From the NCBI RefSeq assembly GCF_000006445.2, contig NC_006043.2, forward strand, positions 744,001-808,000: DNA of 64,000 nucleotides, given 5' to 3'. This stretch comes from Debaryomyces hansenii CBS767 (taxonomy: Eukaryota; Ascomycota; Pichiomycetes; Serinales; Debaryomycetaceae). The notes beneath the pieces were generated by a model. The model made no database searches. It worked only from the letters and a program-made list of their open reading frames with translations, and was not told where the DNA came from. Shown in pieces: positions 53,166-64,000 of this stretch (positions are counted from its first letter, which is position 1; the number at the start of each line of letters is the position of its first letter). Both the position numbers and the translations under genes were made by a program.

Positions 53166-53924
53166 TTAGTATCTTCTCTTGGAACCAGCAGCTTCTTCAG
53201 CGTAGACATCTAATGGGGATGGAGCTAATGGAGCTTCAGTCCATAAGTTTGGAGTCAAGAAAGCGTAAGTGTTACCAATAGCAATGAAAGCAGCCTTTAA
53301 GGTGTTTTCAGTGGTTCTGGTAGAACCGGAAGAAGAAGTATAGACATCTTCAACACCAGCTAATTGCATCAATTTCTTGACGGCTGGGGAAGCGACAATA
53401 CCCTTACCTCTTGGAGCTGGGATTAATCTGACAGCAACGGAACCACACTTACCGGTAACCTTGGTTGGTAAAGAGTGTGGAGCACCTAAGTTAGTACCCC
53501 AGTAACCTCTTCTGATTGGGATAATGGATAACTTGGCAATGATGATGGCAGCCTTAATAGCAGAAGCGACTTCCTTGGCGGTCTTGATACCTAAACCAAC
53601 GTGACCGTTAGAATCACCAATAACAACAACAGCCTTCATTCTGGTTCTTTGACCGGCTCTGGTTTGCTTTTGGACGGATCTGATCTTCATGACTTCATCC
53701 TTTAATTCTGGTAATAATTGGTCAATGATTTGGTATTCCTTGACTGGTAAAGAGTGTAAGTAGATTTCTTCTACGGAGGTGATCTTACCTGCCTTCACTA
53801 ATCTACCTAACTTGGTGACTGGAGTCCATCCCTTTTCTTCATCTCTTCTACCTCCTCTTCTTGGCTTACCTCCTCTGTTGGAACGAGCGAAGTTTCTCTT
53901 TGGTGCTGCAGCTTCAGTAGACAT
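53166..53924 (-). CDS. RPS2: 40S ribosomal protein S2 (uS5)
   Basis: Small-subunit ribosomal protein at the decoding-centre side, important for accuracy. 252 residues, full length. The Arg/Gly-rich N-terminus ([13 protein letters not shown]) is typical and is an arginine methylation target in yeast. The S5 domains contain [14 protein letters not shown] and [12 protein letters not shown]. The end matches the family ([12 protein letters not shown]). No CTG codon was found in the whole frame. Very strong codon bias. Divergent from OM14. Confidence 0.97.
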   Translation of the reverse strand: MSTEAAAPKRNFARSNRGGKPRRGGRRDEEKGWTPVTKLGRLVKAGKITSVEEIYLHSLPVKEYQIIDQLLPELKDEVMKIRSVQKQTRAGQRTRMKAVVVIGDSNGHVGLGIKTAKEVASAIKAAIIIAKLSIIPIRRGYWGTNLGAPHSLPTKVTGKCGSVAVRLIPAPRGKGIVASPAVKKLMQLAGVEDVYTSSSGSTRTTENTLKAAFIAIGNTYAFLTPNLWTEAPLAPSPLDVYAEEAAGSKRRY

Positions 53925-54615
53925 TTTATACTATGTTTATTCTATTCGTCGGAATGTTACGTGGAAAGCCGGGGATTATGGTTTTCGATCGACAAATGTG
54001 AATTAATATTCAAAAGAAGAGAACCTTCGTGGGATGGTACGGTGAAAAATTAGTCGTGAAAAATTTGAGGACGTAATTAGATGTTACACAAAACATATTG
54101 CACCACAAAACCGATTTTTCGCAAAAATTCGTCCATCGTGAATTCTTCTAAATCGTAGGGTCGATGCCCTTAGATCATACCGACCGAACCAATGACCATG
54201 TCACAGGACCTCTCACAGGTTCTTCTTGTTCTCGCCGATAAGAATTATTGCTAATTCCCGTAGATAGGCCAGACCCGGAACTCGCAAAGAGGTGTCAAGA
54301 GATATAGATGGTCATAAAAAACGATATTTGGGAACGAAGTACAACAACTATGGGTGTAGACAGATATGGAAAGTCAATTGATCGAAAATAAGCGGTGAAG
54401 GGGTCGAAAAATCCAGTTTGTATGACCATATATCAGAGTAGTTCATTGTATACAGGGACAGCAATAGAGCAATAAAATTAAATTCATCATCAGCAAAATA
54501 GATTCACGGTTGACCCCTGGTATCACACAGTAATATAAATTAATACAAGGGCTTTTCTTTGATTCTTTATATAGTTTTCAAAGGATACGAATTAATTTAA
54601 CAAATACTACATAAG
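53925..54615. promoter_or_regulatory. Divergent promoter of RPS2 and OM14
   Basis: About 690 bases between the two ATGs. It holds the AGGG-N6-CCCT palindrome at 54157-54170. The part near OM14 is AT-rich with a TATATA-type word at about 54569-54574. Confidence 0.55.
54157..54170. promoter_or_regulatory. AGGG-N6-CCCT palindrome, candidate Tbf1 site
   Basis: Two inverted AGGG half-sites with six bases between them, embedded in TAGGG...CCCTTA, about 235 bases before RPS2. The palindrome described for Candida ribosomal-protein promoters has the same outer halves and spacing, and Tbf1 binds TAGGG-type repeats. Confidence 0.5.
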
Positions 54616-55164
54616 ATGTCTACATATGCTGATGCTGCTGCTTCCTCAGGACCAATAGGTGCCGAAAAGATCCCGGAACCTCCAAAGGTTAAGAATACCA
54701 GTAACCCAAACGGTAACGTTGAAACATTGGACGAGGATGAATTCGAAGAATTCAAGAAGAAGACTAATGCTGCAGTTGAACGTGGTGCCAAAAAGGTCAA
54801 GGACTTCTCCAAGGAAGCCAATGAGAATGGTGAGGCATACCTTAACAAATTCATAGCTAGTGTCAAGACAGGAATTGACAACGTCACCAAGAGTGTGCGT
54901 GACTTTACTGCCAACTTTGGTGATAACTCAACTCAATTAGTGGCCAAGGCTTCCGAAGAGTTCAAGAATCCAGTAGTCATTACCCAAGCATTGGTTGGTA
55001 TCAGTGGATTAGTTGCAGGATACATGACCTACTTAGAAAGACATAGAATTCACAGTGACAACAGGGTGGTTTTAGCAACTCACGGGGCCATTATAACTGG
55101 TTTGATTGTGGCCGATGGTTATTTATTCCAAAAATATTACCCACAATACAAGAGCAAGAAATAA
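54616..55164 (+). CDS. OM14: Om14, mitochondrial outer-membrane protein
   Basis: Outer-membrane protein that in baker's yeast acts as receptor for the ribosome-bound nascent-chain-associated complex and forms a complex with porin. 182 residues, longer than yeast Om14 (134) through a polar N-terminal part with an acidic patch and a helix (about 40-110). The C-terminal 65 residues match well: FKNPVV, two hydrophobic segments (about 118-136 and 150-167), VVLATHGAIITGL and the end KYYPQYKSKK. The yeast gene has an intron; here one frame is enough and no splice signals were seen. Confidence 0.87.
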   Translation: MSTYADAAASSGPIGAEKIPEPPKVKNTSNPNGNVETLDEDEFEEFKKKTNAAVERGAKKVKDFSKEANENGEAYLNKFIASVKTGIDNVTKSVRDFTANFGDNSTQLVAKASEEFKNPVVITQALVGISGLVAGYMTYLERHRIHSDNRVVLATHGAIITGLIVADGYLFQKYYPQYKSKK

Positions 55165-56592
55165 GTATTTAGTTAGCCTAAATGTAATTGCTCTGCTTTA
55201 TAATAAATAAGATCAGAAATCAATATTTAGGTCCTCTTTGTAGTATGTGAACAAGCTGATTAGTATGTCAGAGATAGATATCTACAGATTGCATTAGCTT
55301 AATATACTATTGTGCACGATCATACTTAGCTACACATGAAGGGGTCTACCGGATACGCGAGCCTGACATGATATACTTGAGCTGGTACACAATTTAGACA
55401 CAAGGAACTTGCAAGTAGTGGAGTTAAATAGATATCGGGATGTCCGATCGGACGCCGATACGACTCAGGATACTCTAAATTGAGACACGACTAAGAATCA
55501 TGAACGGTTATCATCGCTGCCAGATGAATAAGTTGAAATATCTGGTTCATGGCAGCATAGTGACCGCCGCGGGTCAACTACACAACTATATTTGCCATGC
55601 AAATACATGCATGAAAACCCGAGTCAATATCGGCATTCAACAGTCGATTAGCGAGAACGACTGGTTTCAGAGTGGTGCAAACAAGACGGCAATTTAATTA
55701 GTGCAGATTTTGAATTCTACCTTTGTTTCTCGTCGCGCGATGCTACGCGGCAGACGTCAGCAATCACCAATGTGTTTGCATACTTCGTCCTGTCATTCGT
55801 CGATGTTAGCAAACATTATTCATAACAAATGACTGTCAGACTACAGAAAACCGTGTCCTCTCGTCATGGCCACCCCACCAATTACAGTTACTTCAACTTG
55901 TACCGTATCGTACTTTTTTCGTCGTTGTCGCTTCTTCCCTAATTCCGTCCCTCTATAAATTCACCTCTTTCATATTTCCCTGTTATCTCCGATGACGCAC
56001 CGAACTTAAATTACTATGAAAACCTTGCCACAGGCGGGCACCGCTCACTGCCCCCACTAGCTACTAGCTACTTCGTCCGTATATCTGATCGGGCATCCCA
56101 GTCATTCGTTTTATTGTTTATTTCTTCGGTAGCCATATTTTATATGTATTGAGGGCTTGCTATTGCCCAAGCGAATATACATGTAAGACTTTTCTGTTGT
56201 GACGATTTTATGTCATGACTATAGTGTCAGTGATAGGCTGTAATGTTACATTATTCTCACGTGGAGGAGCGCACAACAAGGAATCATTCCCCGGGTATAG
56301 TATAGCCCACTGCACACCAACCTATACGTATAGTCACAGCGAACATTTTCTAACCTGCATAATACGGGCTTCTATATGCGTACACTAACAATTTTCAAAG
56401 GTTAAAGTTTATTCTTAAGGAGATTCCGCATTTGGCATAAATACGATAGAATCATATGGTACATAATTGTTGATGTACTTGATTGTCACCAAAGTATAAA
56501 AATATTCTTGCAGCTCTTTTATATAAGTTGGAGAAGTCTCGCTTGCGAAGTAAAAATTGCACTAAATATAAATTTTCGATTGAGATTTATTG
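55165..56592. promoter_or_regulatory. Long 5' region of the DUF7082 regulator
   Basis: About 1.4 kb without a believable gene; the 65-codon ATG frame at 55500-55697 has no family features. Visible elements are a perfect 12-base palindrome GTCCGATCGGAC (55442-55453), a short tandem CTAGCTA repeat (about 56058-56071), a CACGTG (56258-56263) and a TATA box TTATATAA at 56519-56526, about 70 bases before the ATG. Confidence 0.55.
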
Positions 56593-58065
56593 ATGGATTT
56601 TATGATTTATGGGAAGATGGTTGAACCCGAATACACTCAATATGATGATACCCGCACCAGTTACGAGGAACCGGCCGATTTTTTCGAAGACAGTGTAATG
56701 GGAATAGGAAGTAATAGCGGAACGATGTTGACAGGGCATCTGAACTGTGGTAATACGTACAACAGCAACCCTTGGGTGACTGATGTGGCAACAAGCACCC
56801 AGGCTCAACTGGGACCGTATTTGTCATACCCAACGAACGGCGGATACGGTGGAAGCATATACCGTTGCGACAATAGGATGACACAAGGCTCTATGGATCT
56901 CTCGGGGGCTATTGGAAATGAGGTTAATGGGACTTACATGGATCCAACGATCGAGCTTTCGGGCTACAACTATAACATGGACGCCTTACCGATGCCGAAC
57001 CACTACACTCAGAATCTGTTACTTCCGTTCAACTCGACATCATCGTTGAATTCGATGAACTCTGTTAACGCATTAAATACATATACATCAGCATCAGAAT
57101 TGGGTGCAGAAGGCTATTCCGCCTCTGGAGGGTCTATGGCCCCTGGAGGGTCTATGACTCTAGGATACCCGTCTCCTATATCGCATCGTCAATCACCATT
57201 GCAGATACAACAACAAAAGGCTAGATTGAAGATTAAAACCGAAAAAACCGACACAAAGAAGCGCTACAGGATCATCAGAGGCGTATCAGCAGGAGGGTGT
57301 TCGACTAGGCCTCCCAAGTACCTCGTAGACTCCAACGCTCTATACTTACCAATAGAGTTGCATATTAATGGCGCTTTAGTCGAAGAGATATGCTATCCTC
57401 CTTGGAATGCATCTGAAAAGGAGGATCGCCGAAGGATTATACGTATCGAACGGGTCCAGAATGGGCACAAATTGCTGGCCAATTTTTCTATCGTAGGAGG
57501 AGCTAACGAAAATCCTATAACTTTACCGGCACCACCAGATACCGACGTCATCGAAGTGTCGTGTTTGGAATGCACTACGATTTTATCCGAGGCTGACGTT
57601 CAAAGTGCCAGCGACGATGATCTGACTATTCCGATCAACGGCGTTCGTGACGGTAAGTATAACCAGTACTATATCACATCGGTAGAAGTGATCGAAATAG
57701 TTGAATTACTCATTGGTACCCAATCGATGGACCCAGCTGATAGAAGGAAAGAAAGAGGCAGAATAAGATCTAACTTGGTTCCGTTCTGGTCCAGGAAACC
57801 CATTTCTTCCCGGATGCAAGATATCCCTTCAACACATACTTCCAGATCGCCGAACTACCTCGGTAAAGACACCCATCTCACGAATCAAGATTATAGATTC
57901 GAATTGGCTAAAAGAATAATGGCATATGAAATCAGGAAACCTAGGGGTTTCGACAAGGAAGTGAGGATCCTCAGATGGGATAAATTGATCCCTGCTTTGA
58001 AAAGAGCATTACAAACCTACTACACCGAAATACCTGGTTCTGATTCTTCTATAGATTTCTCTTAA
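56593..58065 (+). CDS. DUF7082 (Medusa/Unh1-like) developmental regulator
   Basis: A 490-residue protein with a Ser/Asn/Gly-rich N-terminus (about 1-210) and a conserved C-terminal domain like that of Aspergillus MedA, Magnaporthe Acr1 and Ustilago Unh1, regulators of conidiation, adhesion or spore development. Matching blocks: RRRIIRIERVQNGHKLLANF near 280, IEVSCLECTT, YYITSVEVIEIVELLIG near 357, GRIRSNLVPFW, and FDKEVRILRWDKLIPALKRA near 460. A basic stretch (KARLKIKTEKTDTKKRYR) lies just before the domain. In filamentous relatives the domain sits in a nuclear protein of unclear DNA contact. Function in this yeast is unknown. The frame opens with a TTG one codon before the ATG used here. 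Confidence 0.75.
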   Translation: MDFMIYGKMVEPEYTQYDDTRTSYEEPADFFEDSVMGIGSNSGTMLTGHLNCGNTYNSNPWVTDVATSTQAQLGPYLSYPTNGGYGGSIYRCDNRMTQGSMDLSGAIGNEVNGTYMDPTIELSGYNYNMDALPMPNHYTQNLLLPFNSTSSLNSMNSVNALNTYTSASELGAEGYSASGGSMAPGGSMTLGYPSPISHRQSPLQIQQQKARLKIKTEKTDTKKRYRIIRGVSAGGCSTRPPKYLVDSNALYLPIELHINGALVEEICYPPWNASEKEDRRRIIRIERVQNGHKLLANFSIVGGANENPITLPAPPDTDVIEVSCLECTTILSEADVQSASDDDLTIPINGVRDGKYNQYYITSVEVIEIVELLIGTQSMDPADRRKERGRIRSNLVPFWSRKPISSRMQDIPSTHTSRSPNYLGKDTHLTNQDYRFELAKRIMAYEIRKPRGFDKEVRILRWDKLIPALKRALQTYYTEIPGSDSSIDFS

Positions 58066-60165
58066 ACCTTCTTGCATATGTTACTTTAGGGTAATAGAAT
58101 TAATACATGTAAATTATACTACTTGTTTTTGCTTCATACTTTTTGTTCTCTATCCTGTCGGATTATCGTAATTTGTCGTCGGCACCATTCCCTAATGAAA
58201 TCAAGTTTCGAGCAATTGATTTAGAGGGCCACGCGCATACGCCTTATTGGCTGTACATATTCTTGTCATGTATAGTGCGGATTTGTTAGGGTCGCTTAAG
58301 CAGGTGCAATAATTGTTTTGTTGTAAGCAACATGTAGGGAGGTGCAGATGCCCACTTTCTATTTCTAAGCGGCAAACTGTACAGTGATCGCCCATACTTT
58401 GCTGGTGCCCGCTTGTAGCACGGCGATAGACTACAGATGGATGAATGGATAATAGATAAAGAAATTTCGATGTTGCTATCAATATGCGTTACTTTTCGTA
58501 ATGTGTGGTGTTCTGAATCTCAGTGCCGAGAATGCTTACTAGCCTTAAACTATCAAGTACGAATATTGTAGATTTTCTGACAAATCCCATGTGATAAAGT
58601 GGGGAAATACTGTTAACGATGGTTTTTTTACGCATGAAGGATGTGCCGCATCTTCAATATTTTCAAGACACCCATCAACTTTAGTTCTTCATTGATGACC
58701 TTGGGCCCTACGAGCATTTAGTTAGTGTGATCATAGCTATAGTCATTACAGATGAATGGTAAACTTTGACCAGCGTGGAAAGATCAATATTGCGCCATCA
58801 CGTTTATGAGATATTATGCTTAATGCGCATGCACGCAATGGTGTTTCTGTGCGTCAAAGAGGCGGTTCTAAGGCTCATAAATATTATATCGGTAGAAGCT
58901 TCCATCTATTGTTCGATGTTATTGTCGGCAATAACCGGATTTAGCTCTGATGACAGATGACATAAGCAGGCCATTTCGCTAGTCGGTGTTGTCTGATGAC
59001 ATCATATGTGCGACTCTGGTTGAGAAGACCTATAAGATGACTACTTTGCGACCGCTATATATATGATCGTGAATAGGATATTTTTCACAGTTGCGAGTCT
59101 GAATAACGCGGGTATGTCCATGTACTGCAAAAACTTTGTGCAAGCTAATACGCTACATACACTCGTTTAATGTTTTTAGTGATTTAAATGACTTTAAGAG
59201 GGTCGTGTGCACCCCATCCTGTTAGACGTGTCTCAATGGTAGATGCGCCTGGCAATTAATCTTGAAAGTTAACACTTTCATACCCAGTCCATAGTGCTGT
59301 TCATCATCATGTCGAACGCTGGGTACCTTTTCCAGTGACTACTGGCGTCATAAAACTATCAAATCCTGAAGTTGCAGCCAAAATAAAATCCCATCTTATT
59401 CGGAATGAAACCTCTTTCACCCTCAGAAATTTCATAATGCTCATCTCAAGATAATTGCAACTTACACTTTCTAACTGGTAAAACCATCTCCCCTTATTAG
59501 TATTAAGAATTCTCTAAGACACTCATAAACATATAAGGTGTACAAGTGCGATCTTAGATTTATCCCTTTCAATTACGTAAACATACGACGATCGAAGGAC
59601 GCGTCTAAGGCTGTACGCGCTTAATTAACATAGCTACATTTTGCCTGAAAACGTATATACTATTCGAAGGATTGTCTGACAAGTTTATACATTCTAATAT
59701 TAGACATTCTGCAAATCCTTCACTAATACTGTTTTTATATCAATACAAGCTTCTTTTACTTCTACATTTGATAAAATTTCAACCTATTAAAACTTGTGGC
59801 ATTAGTGAAATATTTTTTTGGCACGGTCCACGTTATAAAAAATTTCACGAGATTGGGCTATATCAATTGCTCCACAGAATTAGTCACATTAAACTAGAGA
59901 AGGTTTTACAGAAAGCGACGAAAGTACATCATATACGAGGAAGAACACATCTCGCAACAGTGACATTAACTACAGCTAATAGAATAAACCAGATAACGAC
60001 ACTCTGGTATTTTTTGAAAGATTTTGATAGATTTCAACTTGGTCCTAAGATTTTATCCATACGGACGGCCAATACGAACAGAAGAATAGACTACGTAACC
60101 GAGGAGACGGCCAGAAAGAGAAGTTAAATTAATAGAACACACATACAAGTCAACGATATACAAAC
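58066..60165. other. 2.1 kb non-coding stretch between the DUF7082 gene and BNI4
   Basis: The longest gene-free part of the window. The open frames inside it (58201-58482 minus, 58766-58960 plus, 59672-60127 plus) start with TTG and lack family features; the last has no internal methionine. A tRNA-like word CAATGGTAGATGCGCC at about 59234 lacks the rest of a cloverleaf. The right end is the BNI4 promoter and leader. I saw no repeat or mobile element. Confidence 0.55.
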
Positions 60166-61783
60166 ATGAGTGGGTCAGGGATTTCCAATCAGGATAACTT
60201 TGAGGACTTTTTGTTGAGTAACCAATTTTATGTGGGACCATCAAATTCCCAGAACCATATCACCAACTTGAGAAAGTCGGTACAGATACCAAATTCGATG
60301 TCAAATACGTCAATACATGCTGGCTTGAGCAACGAGCTGGTGGGTGCAAACCAACAGAGAACTAGCATTATGAAGGTATCACCTTCGATGAAAGCGTTGG
60401 AAAGTATTCTTTCGGAAAAAAATAATTCGGCGCCGGCAATCGTTTCAGAAAGAATTGTAGAGGAAGATGAAGACCAAGGACAATTCCCCCCTAGTTCGGG
60501 GTTGTCGGCTAACTATACTACCGAAGATCCAAATCGAGGGTCGACCTACTCGGTGCAAACTTTCGAAACGGCCCATTCTGAAAATTCGTTTAGTGATACT
60601 ATTAATATGAATGCTAACGAATCACTTCATAAAAGCCAGAAGTCCATGAGTACGATTGACGATGGGTATAACACTAACGATGATACACCAGTTCTCGTGA
60701 ATCCGGCACAATTTCAAACATTCACACAGGTCAATGGATCTAACAAGAATTCCATACATCCAATCAGGGTTGTACATGAATCGTCTGTAGAAGACCTAGA
60801 CGGACAATCGACCGATGTATCAAACGGAACCTTAGATAACAAAGACATTGAACAGGATGATACGTTAGTAGGAAATGAAGGAGTACTCAAAAGTCAATAC
60901 GAACAACAACAGCAAAAATTCAAGCAGAGGCAAAAGGAGTTAGTTGAAGAACAAAGAATTCAAAGAGAGTTGCAACAAAAGGAAGCGGAGATTCAAGAAT
61001 TAAAGAAACAAAGAGATGCTCAAGAGCAAAGAAAACAAAAGGAATTTTTTGAACTTGAACAAAAAAAGCATGAACAACAAACTATTACAAACCCAGTTTC
61101 TAGTTTATTGCTTCCTGAAACAGGCAAAGCGGTGAAGAAGCCAGCTGTAAAACAACAAGAAAAGGGTTCTTCGATTAATACTACTACCGCCTATCCCGAA
61201 CCGTTGAAGAGATCTCCCCATACTAGATCTAATTCAACGTTTTCCTTGTCATTTACAAAGAACAAAGAACAACCCCCATTACCAGGAACTCATAAGAGAA
61301 GTAGCACATTTAGCGATTTATCAGCTGTTTCTAAAGGTGCAGAGAAACCTTCAACCGCAAAAAGATTTAGCTTCAAGAACTTATTTAAATCCAGGTCGAA
61401 GACTACCAAAAACGAAGATGACGACCTAGTGTCGAAGCCAAGAAAGTTAAGTTCAAAATCCTATTCTACTCCAAATATCGCAGGCTTCAATAATGAACCA
61501 AATGTGATAGAAGGAGCGAAGAAAATGACAACGACCAACAAGAATAGAAAGAGTGAAAAGGTAGTATCAGGCTCTTATGATAAACAGTCCCCATTACCTC
61601 AACCACCACAAGAGAAACCTTCTCATAAACCTTCAATGTCTTCAAGTGCCTCGCTTTTAAGTGTTTTCAAGAAAGATAAAACGTCTGAAATTTCATCAAA
61701 GCTGATCAAATCAGAAAATCAAGAACAAGTATCGAAGAAGGCAAAACCTAATCAAAATGATGTCGAGGAAGAAGAAGAAGAAG

Positions 61784-61814
<31 letters not shown>

Positions 61815-63750
61815 TACCCCAACTACTAATTTCTTGAATAAAAACCCATCCAATTCAATTCCAAATGTAAACTTTATCAGAGAAGTTAACGATGATGATT
61901 ACAATCCAAACAAAAATTACCCGACACCAACAATTACTGAGACCAATTATGATAATAATAATATAATTAGTAACCATAATTCTCAAACGTTAAAGTCTAA
62001 GGAGGTTGAGGCCAGTAATGACGAATTGTTGATACCAGAGAGTGATACTTTGTTGAATAATGATAGCTTGTTTGGATCACCATTTAAAGTTGATTACAGG
62101 CCTTCAACGAATACTCCTAAACTTGAAACCCCTCATAATAAATTAACAAGCCTCAGTAAAGAAGAGAAGCTGAAGGCCAAACCGGATGTAAACGATCAAT
62201 TACTAGGCGAAACTCTCTTTCCAAAATCATTGAGTGTACAGGAAGTGGAGAGTATTGTTTCTTTAGAAAGATCAAGATCCATGAGATCAATAAAATCCAA
62301 TAAAAGAAACTCATTTATTAATTACGATGGGAGTGATGAGAACATTATCCAGTATGGCGGCACTAGAACAAATTCCCCAAATTTAGATTCCACTAATATG
62401 AGTAGATCGAATAGTATCCTCAAGAATTCTAATTCAAAGAAAAACTTAAATGTCGAAAACATGAATTCAATCAACGCCCAGATGCTCAATGATGAATCCA
62501 TGGAAAATTATGACGATCTCATCGAGTTTACAGATTATATTGACCTTGACAATTTGGATTTTTCCATTTCTCCAAAGGAAATCGTCGAGAAATCACCAGT
62601 TATCATGTCCTCTTCTCCTTCTTTACTTTCGGAAAAATTTGATCTGTTTCAACAAAAGAATCAACAACCATTAATGAATGGATATGTTGATAATAAACTT
62701 AGCGGCTCATCAGACAAAGAGTTCGACAGTAGTTCCATTCAAGAGATTCCACCTCCAGTAGGATATTTAAGACCTTCTGAGGCTCCACCAATAATTTTAA
62801 ATACTCCACCACCCAGCCAAGACGATGATCCTGAACAGCATATACTCTTATCCCAAACCGACGAAGAACAAGCAAAAGTTCCCGTGGAAGAAATTGAGTC
62901 TAATGAACCTGTTCAAGGTCCTCTAACTCCTAATTTGGAAATTATTAATGCCACTCAAATTCCAGAATCCCCAGAATCAATCAACGATTCGGCCGAACCA
63001 ACTAATTTAGTTGAAAAATCGCCTATCTTGGCAACTTCATACCAGAACTCGCCCATGGTAAATGAGAACGGCAAAAACATAATGAATAATAGGCCAATAT
63101 CGATGTCATTCAGGGGACTTAAAGGACCATCTTTCGGTGGGAAGTTAGCAATGCATGATTTAAGAAGTTCTGATTCTCACCAATCATTCAATATGTCCTT
63201 TGGAGATGAAGAGGTGGATGAAGAGGAAAATTCTCATGAAGCACGAGTTTCCGAAGTAGGCGGTGGATTTGGATCAAGTGATGAAGAGGACGATGATTCC
63301 TTCGACAGAGCTGAAGATAAGGAAAATGAATACAGTAATCCAGTGATTGCACACCAACAAGTATCGTCGAAATTCGGCCAAGAGAATAACTTCTCTCCGT
63401 TGGCCCCTCCTCATCCTTTACCAATATTCACCCATAACAAGATACCACTGATCTCAAGTAATAGTTCGAGTCCTAAGTCGTTTAGTTCGATGTTTTCTCG
63501 CAAATTTAAGAAATCGCCTACTATACAAAGTAGTGCAAGAGCTGCCGCAATTAAAAATGAGGTTAGATTCTCATCGAGAATTATCTTGTATGATACCTAC
63601 AACTGTGATGAATACGACAGGCATCCCGACAATGCTACGTGTAATCAATTGACTCCAGCATTGGCTCAACAAATAAAGGATGAGTTGAATGATTTCAAGA
63701 GCGAAATGTCAATCCATGAACATTCCCGTTGTCACACACATTTCTTCTAA
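60166..63750 (+). CDS. BNI4: Bni4-like bud-neck scaffold, PP1-binding
   Basis: Scaffold that links septins, the Glc7 protein phosphatase 1 and chitin synthase III at the bud neck. 1194 residues. Most of the chain is Ser/Asn-rich and probably disordered. A Gln/Lys/Glu coiled coil occupies about residues 245-310, and a run of 16 Glu about 534-549. The last 60 residues are the conserved Bni4/Afr1 tail, with the phosphatase-docking VRFSS motif (Val1133) followed by IILYDTYNCDEYDRHP and the Cys/His end HSRCHTHFF. Length varies widely between yeasts (892 in baker's yeast). The tail is shared with Afr1, but one long protein with coiled coil fits Bni4 best. Confidence 0.87.
61768..61812 (+). repeat. 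(GAA)15 microsatellite inside BNI4
   Basis: Fifteen exact GAA triplets, preceded by GAG, encode 16 glutamates in frame. Pure trinucleotide repeats of this length usually vary between strains. Confidence 0.95.
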
Positions 63751-63894
63751 TTACGTTTGGCTTTAATTAGACCATATAACAGTCTACAGTTACCACTTTA
63801 TGGTAGTAGTATTGGTTGCATATATACGTGAATTGTGAATTATGAACACTAAAGTAAATACTAATAATATAATATTTTATGATTCTTCTAGATT
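63751..63894. other. Convergent 3' region of BNI4 and the partial gene
   Basis: 144 AT-rich bases between two facing stop codons. Nothing else seen. Confidence 0.5.
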
Positions 63895-64000
63895 TTATTT
63901 AGCACTTTGCTCTGCGTGAGTTTGTTTAGCACTTCTGAAGATCTTATCCAAAGTTTCATCACCGCTTTTATCGATTCTAGCAACAACTACCTCTGGCTTT
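63895..64000 (-). CDS. C-terminal end of an unidentified gene (cut by the window edge)
   Basis: The minus strand is open from the window edge to a TAA at 63897-63895 and gives 34 residues ending in SAKQTHAEQSAK, with a preceding KPEVVVARIDKSGDETLDKIF. The codons are those of a well-expressed yeast gene (GTT, GCT, AGA, TTG). The piece is too short for me to name the family. Confidence 0.65.
   Translation of the reverse strand, partial: KPEVVVARIDKSGDETLDKIFRSAKQTHAEQSAK

Noticed and set aside
55500..55697. 65-codon ATG frame upstream of the DUF7082 gene
   Set aside because: Begins with ATG but the composition is random-looking and no family is suggested; could at most be an upstream transcript.
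58201..58482. 93-codon Cys-rich minus-strand frame
   Set aside because: Begins at TTG; the cysteine spacing fits no known zinc or CX9C pattern; no support from context.
59220..59295. tRNA-like sequence
   Set aside because: An A-box-like CAATGGTAGATGCGCC is present, but there is no B box (GGTTCGA) and no acceptor or T stem pairing.
59672..60127. 151-codon open frame upstream of BNI4
   Set aside because: It starts with TTG, has no methionine codon anywhere, no family features and AT-driven composition. It overlaps the likely BNI4 leader.

Overview
The window is a piece of a nuclear chromosome from a budding yeast, most likely a CTG-clade species close to Debaryomyces. Nearly every long frame matches a known yeast family. 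Promoters and 3' regions are AT-rich and lie between single genes. Two genes carry a short yeast-type intron (GTATGT donor, TACTAAC branch point, AG seven bases after it). I found no CTG codon in RPS2, RPS7 or the C-terminal half of PRP43, although all are leucine-rich; this fits a genome that reads CTG as serine. The set also has CTG-clade flavour, for example a PXP-18/POX18 SCP2 protein and a DUF7082/Medusa-like regulator. The species name is an inference.

Layout. 0-6 kb: UNC93-like membrane protein, a PLP-dependent cysteine-sulfinate/glutamate-type decarboxylase, and the spliced cytochrome oxidase assembly gene PET191. 6-11.5 kb: RAV1, facing an unrecognised membrane protein, then tRNA-Arg(CCT). 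12.8-21 kb: the calcium pump PMC1, COG7 and RPN14 back to back, peroxisomal POX18, RRT14. 21-34 kb: MET18/MMS19 divergent from the giant TAO3/PAG1, then TMA46. 34-39 kb: APP1 and BZZ1, two cortical actin-patch genes in divergent orientation. 39-45 kb: RPS7, RKI1, a spliced ARF6-type GTPase (ARF3) and the helicase PRP43. 45-55 kb: COQ8, a BRE4-like transporter, NAB2, RPS2, OM14. 55-64 kb: two long non-coding stretches around a DUF7082 regulator, then BNI4 and the end of one more gene.

There is no operon or mobile element, and no CRISPR or prophage-like material. Genes are ordinary monocistronic yeast units. Functional neighbours worth noting are APP1/BZZ1 (actin patches) and RPS2/OM14 (ribosome and the mitochondrial ribosome receptor).

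Several simple open-frame boundaries are wrong for a eukaryote, because they begin at TTG or GTG or miss a first exon. I corrected starts to the first plausible ATG and rebuilt the two spliced N-termini. The most interesting signals are those two introns, an almost pure 28-base adenosine tract just after NAB2 that resembles its known autoregulatory element in baker's yeast, and a possible mitochondrial leader on RKI1 made by an alternative start.
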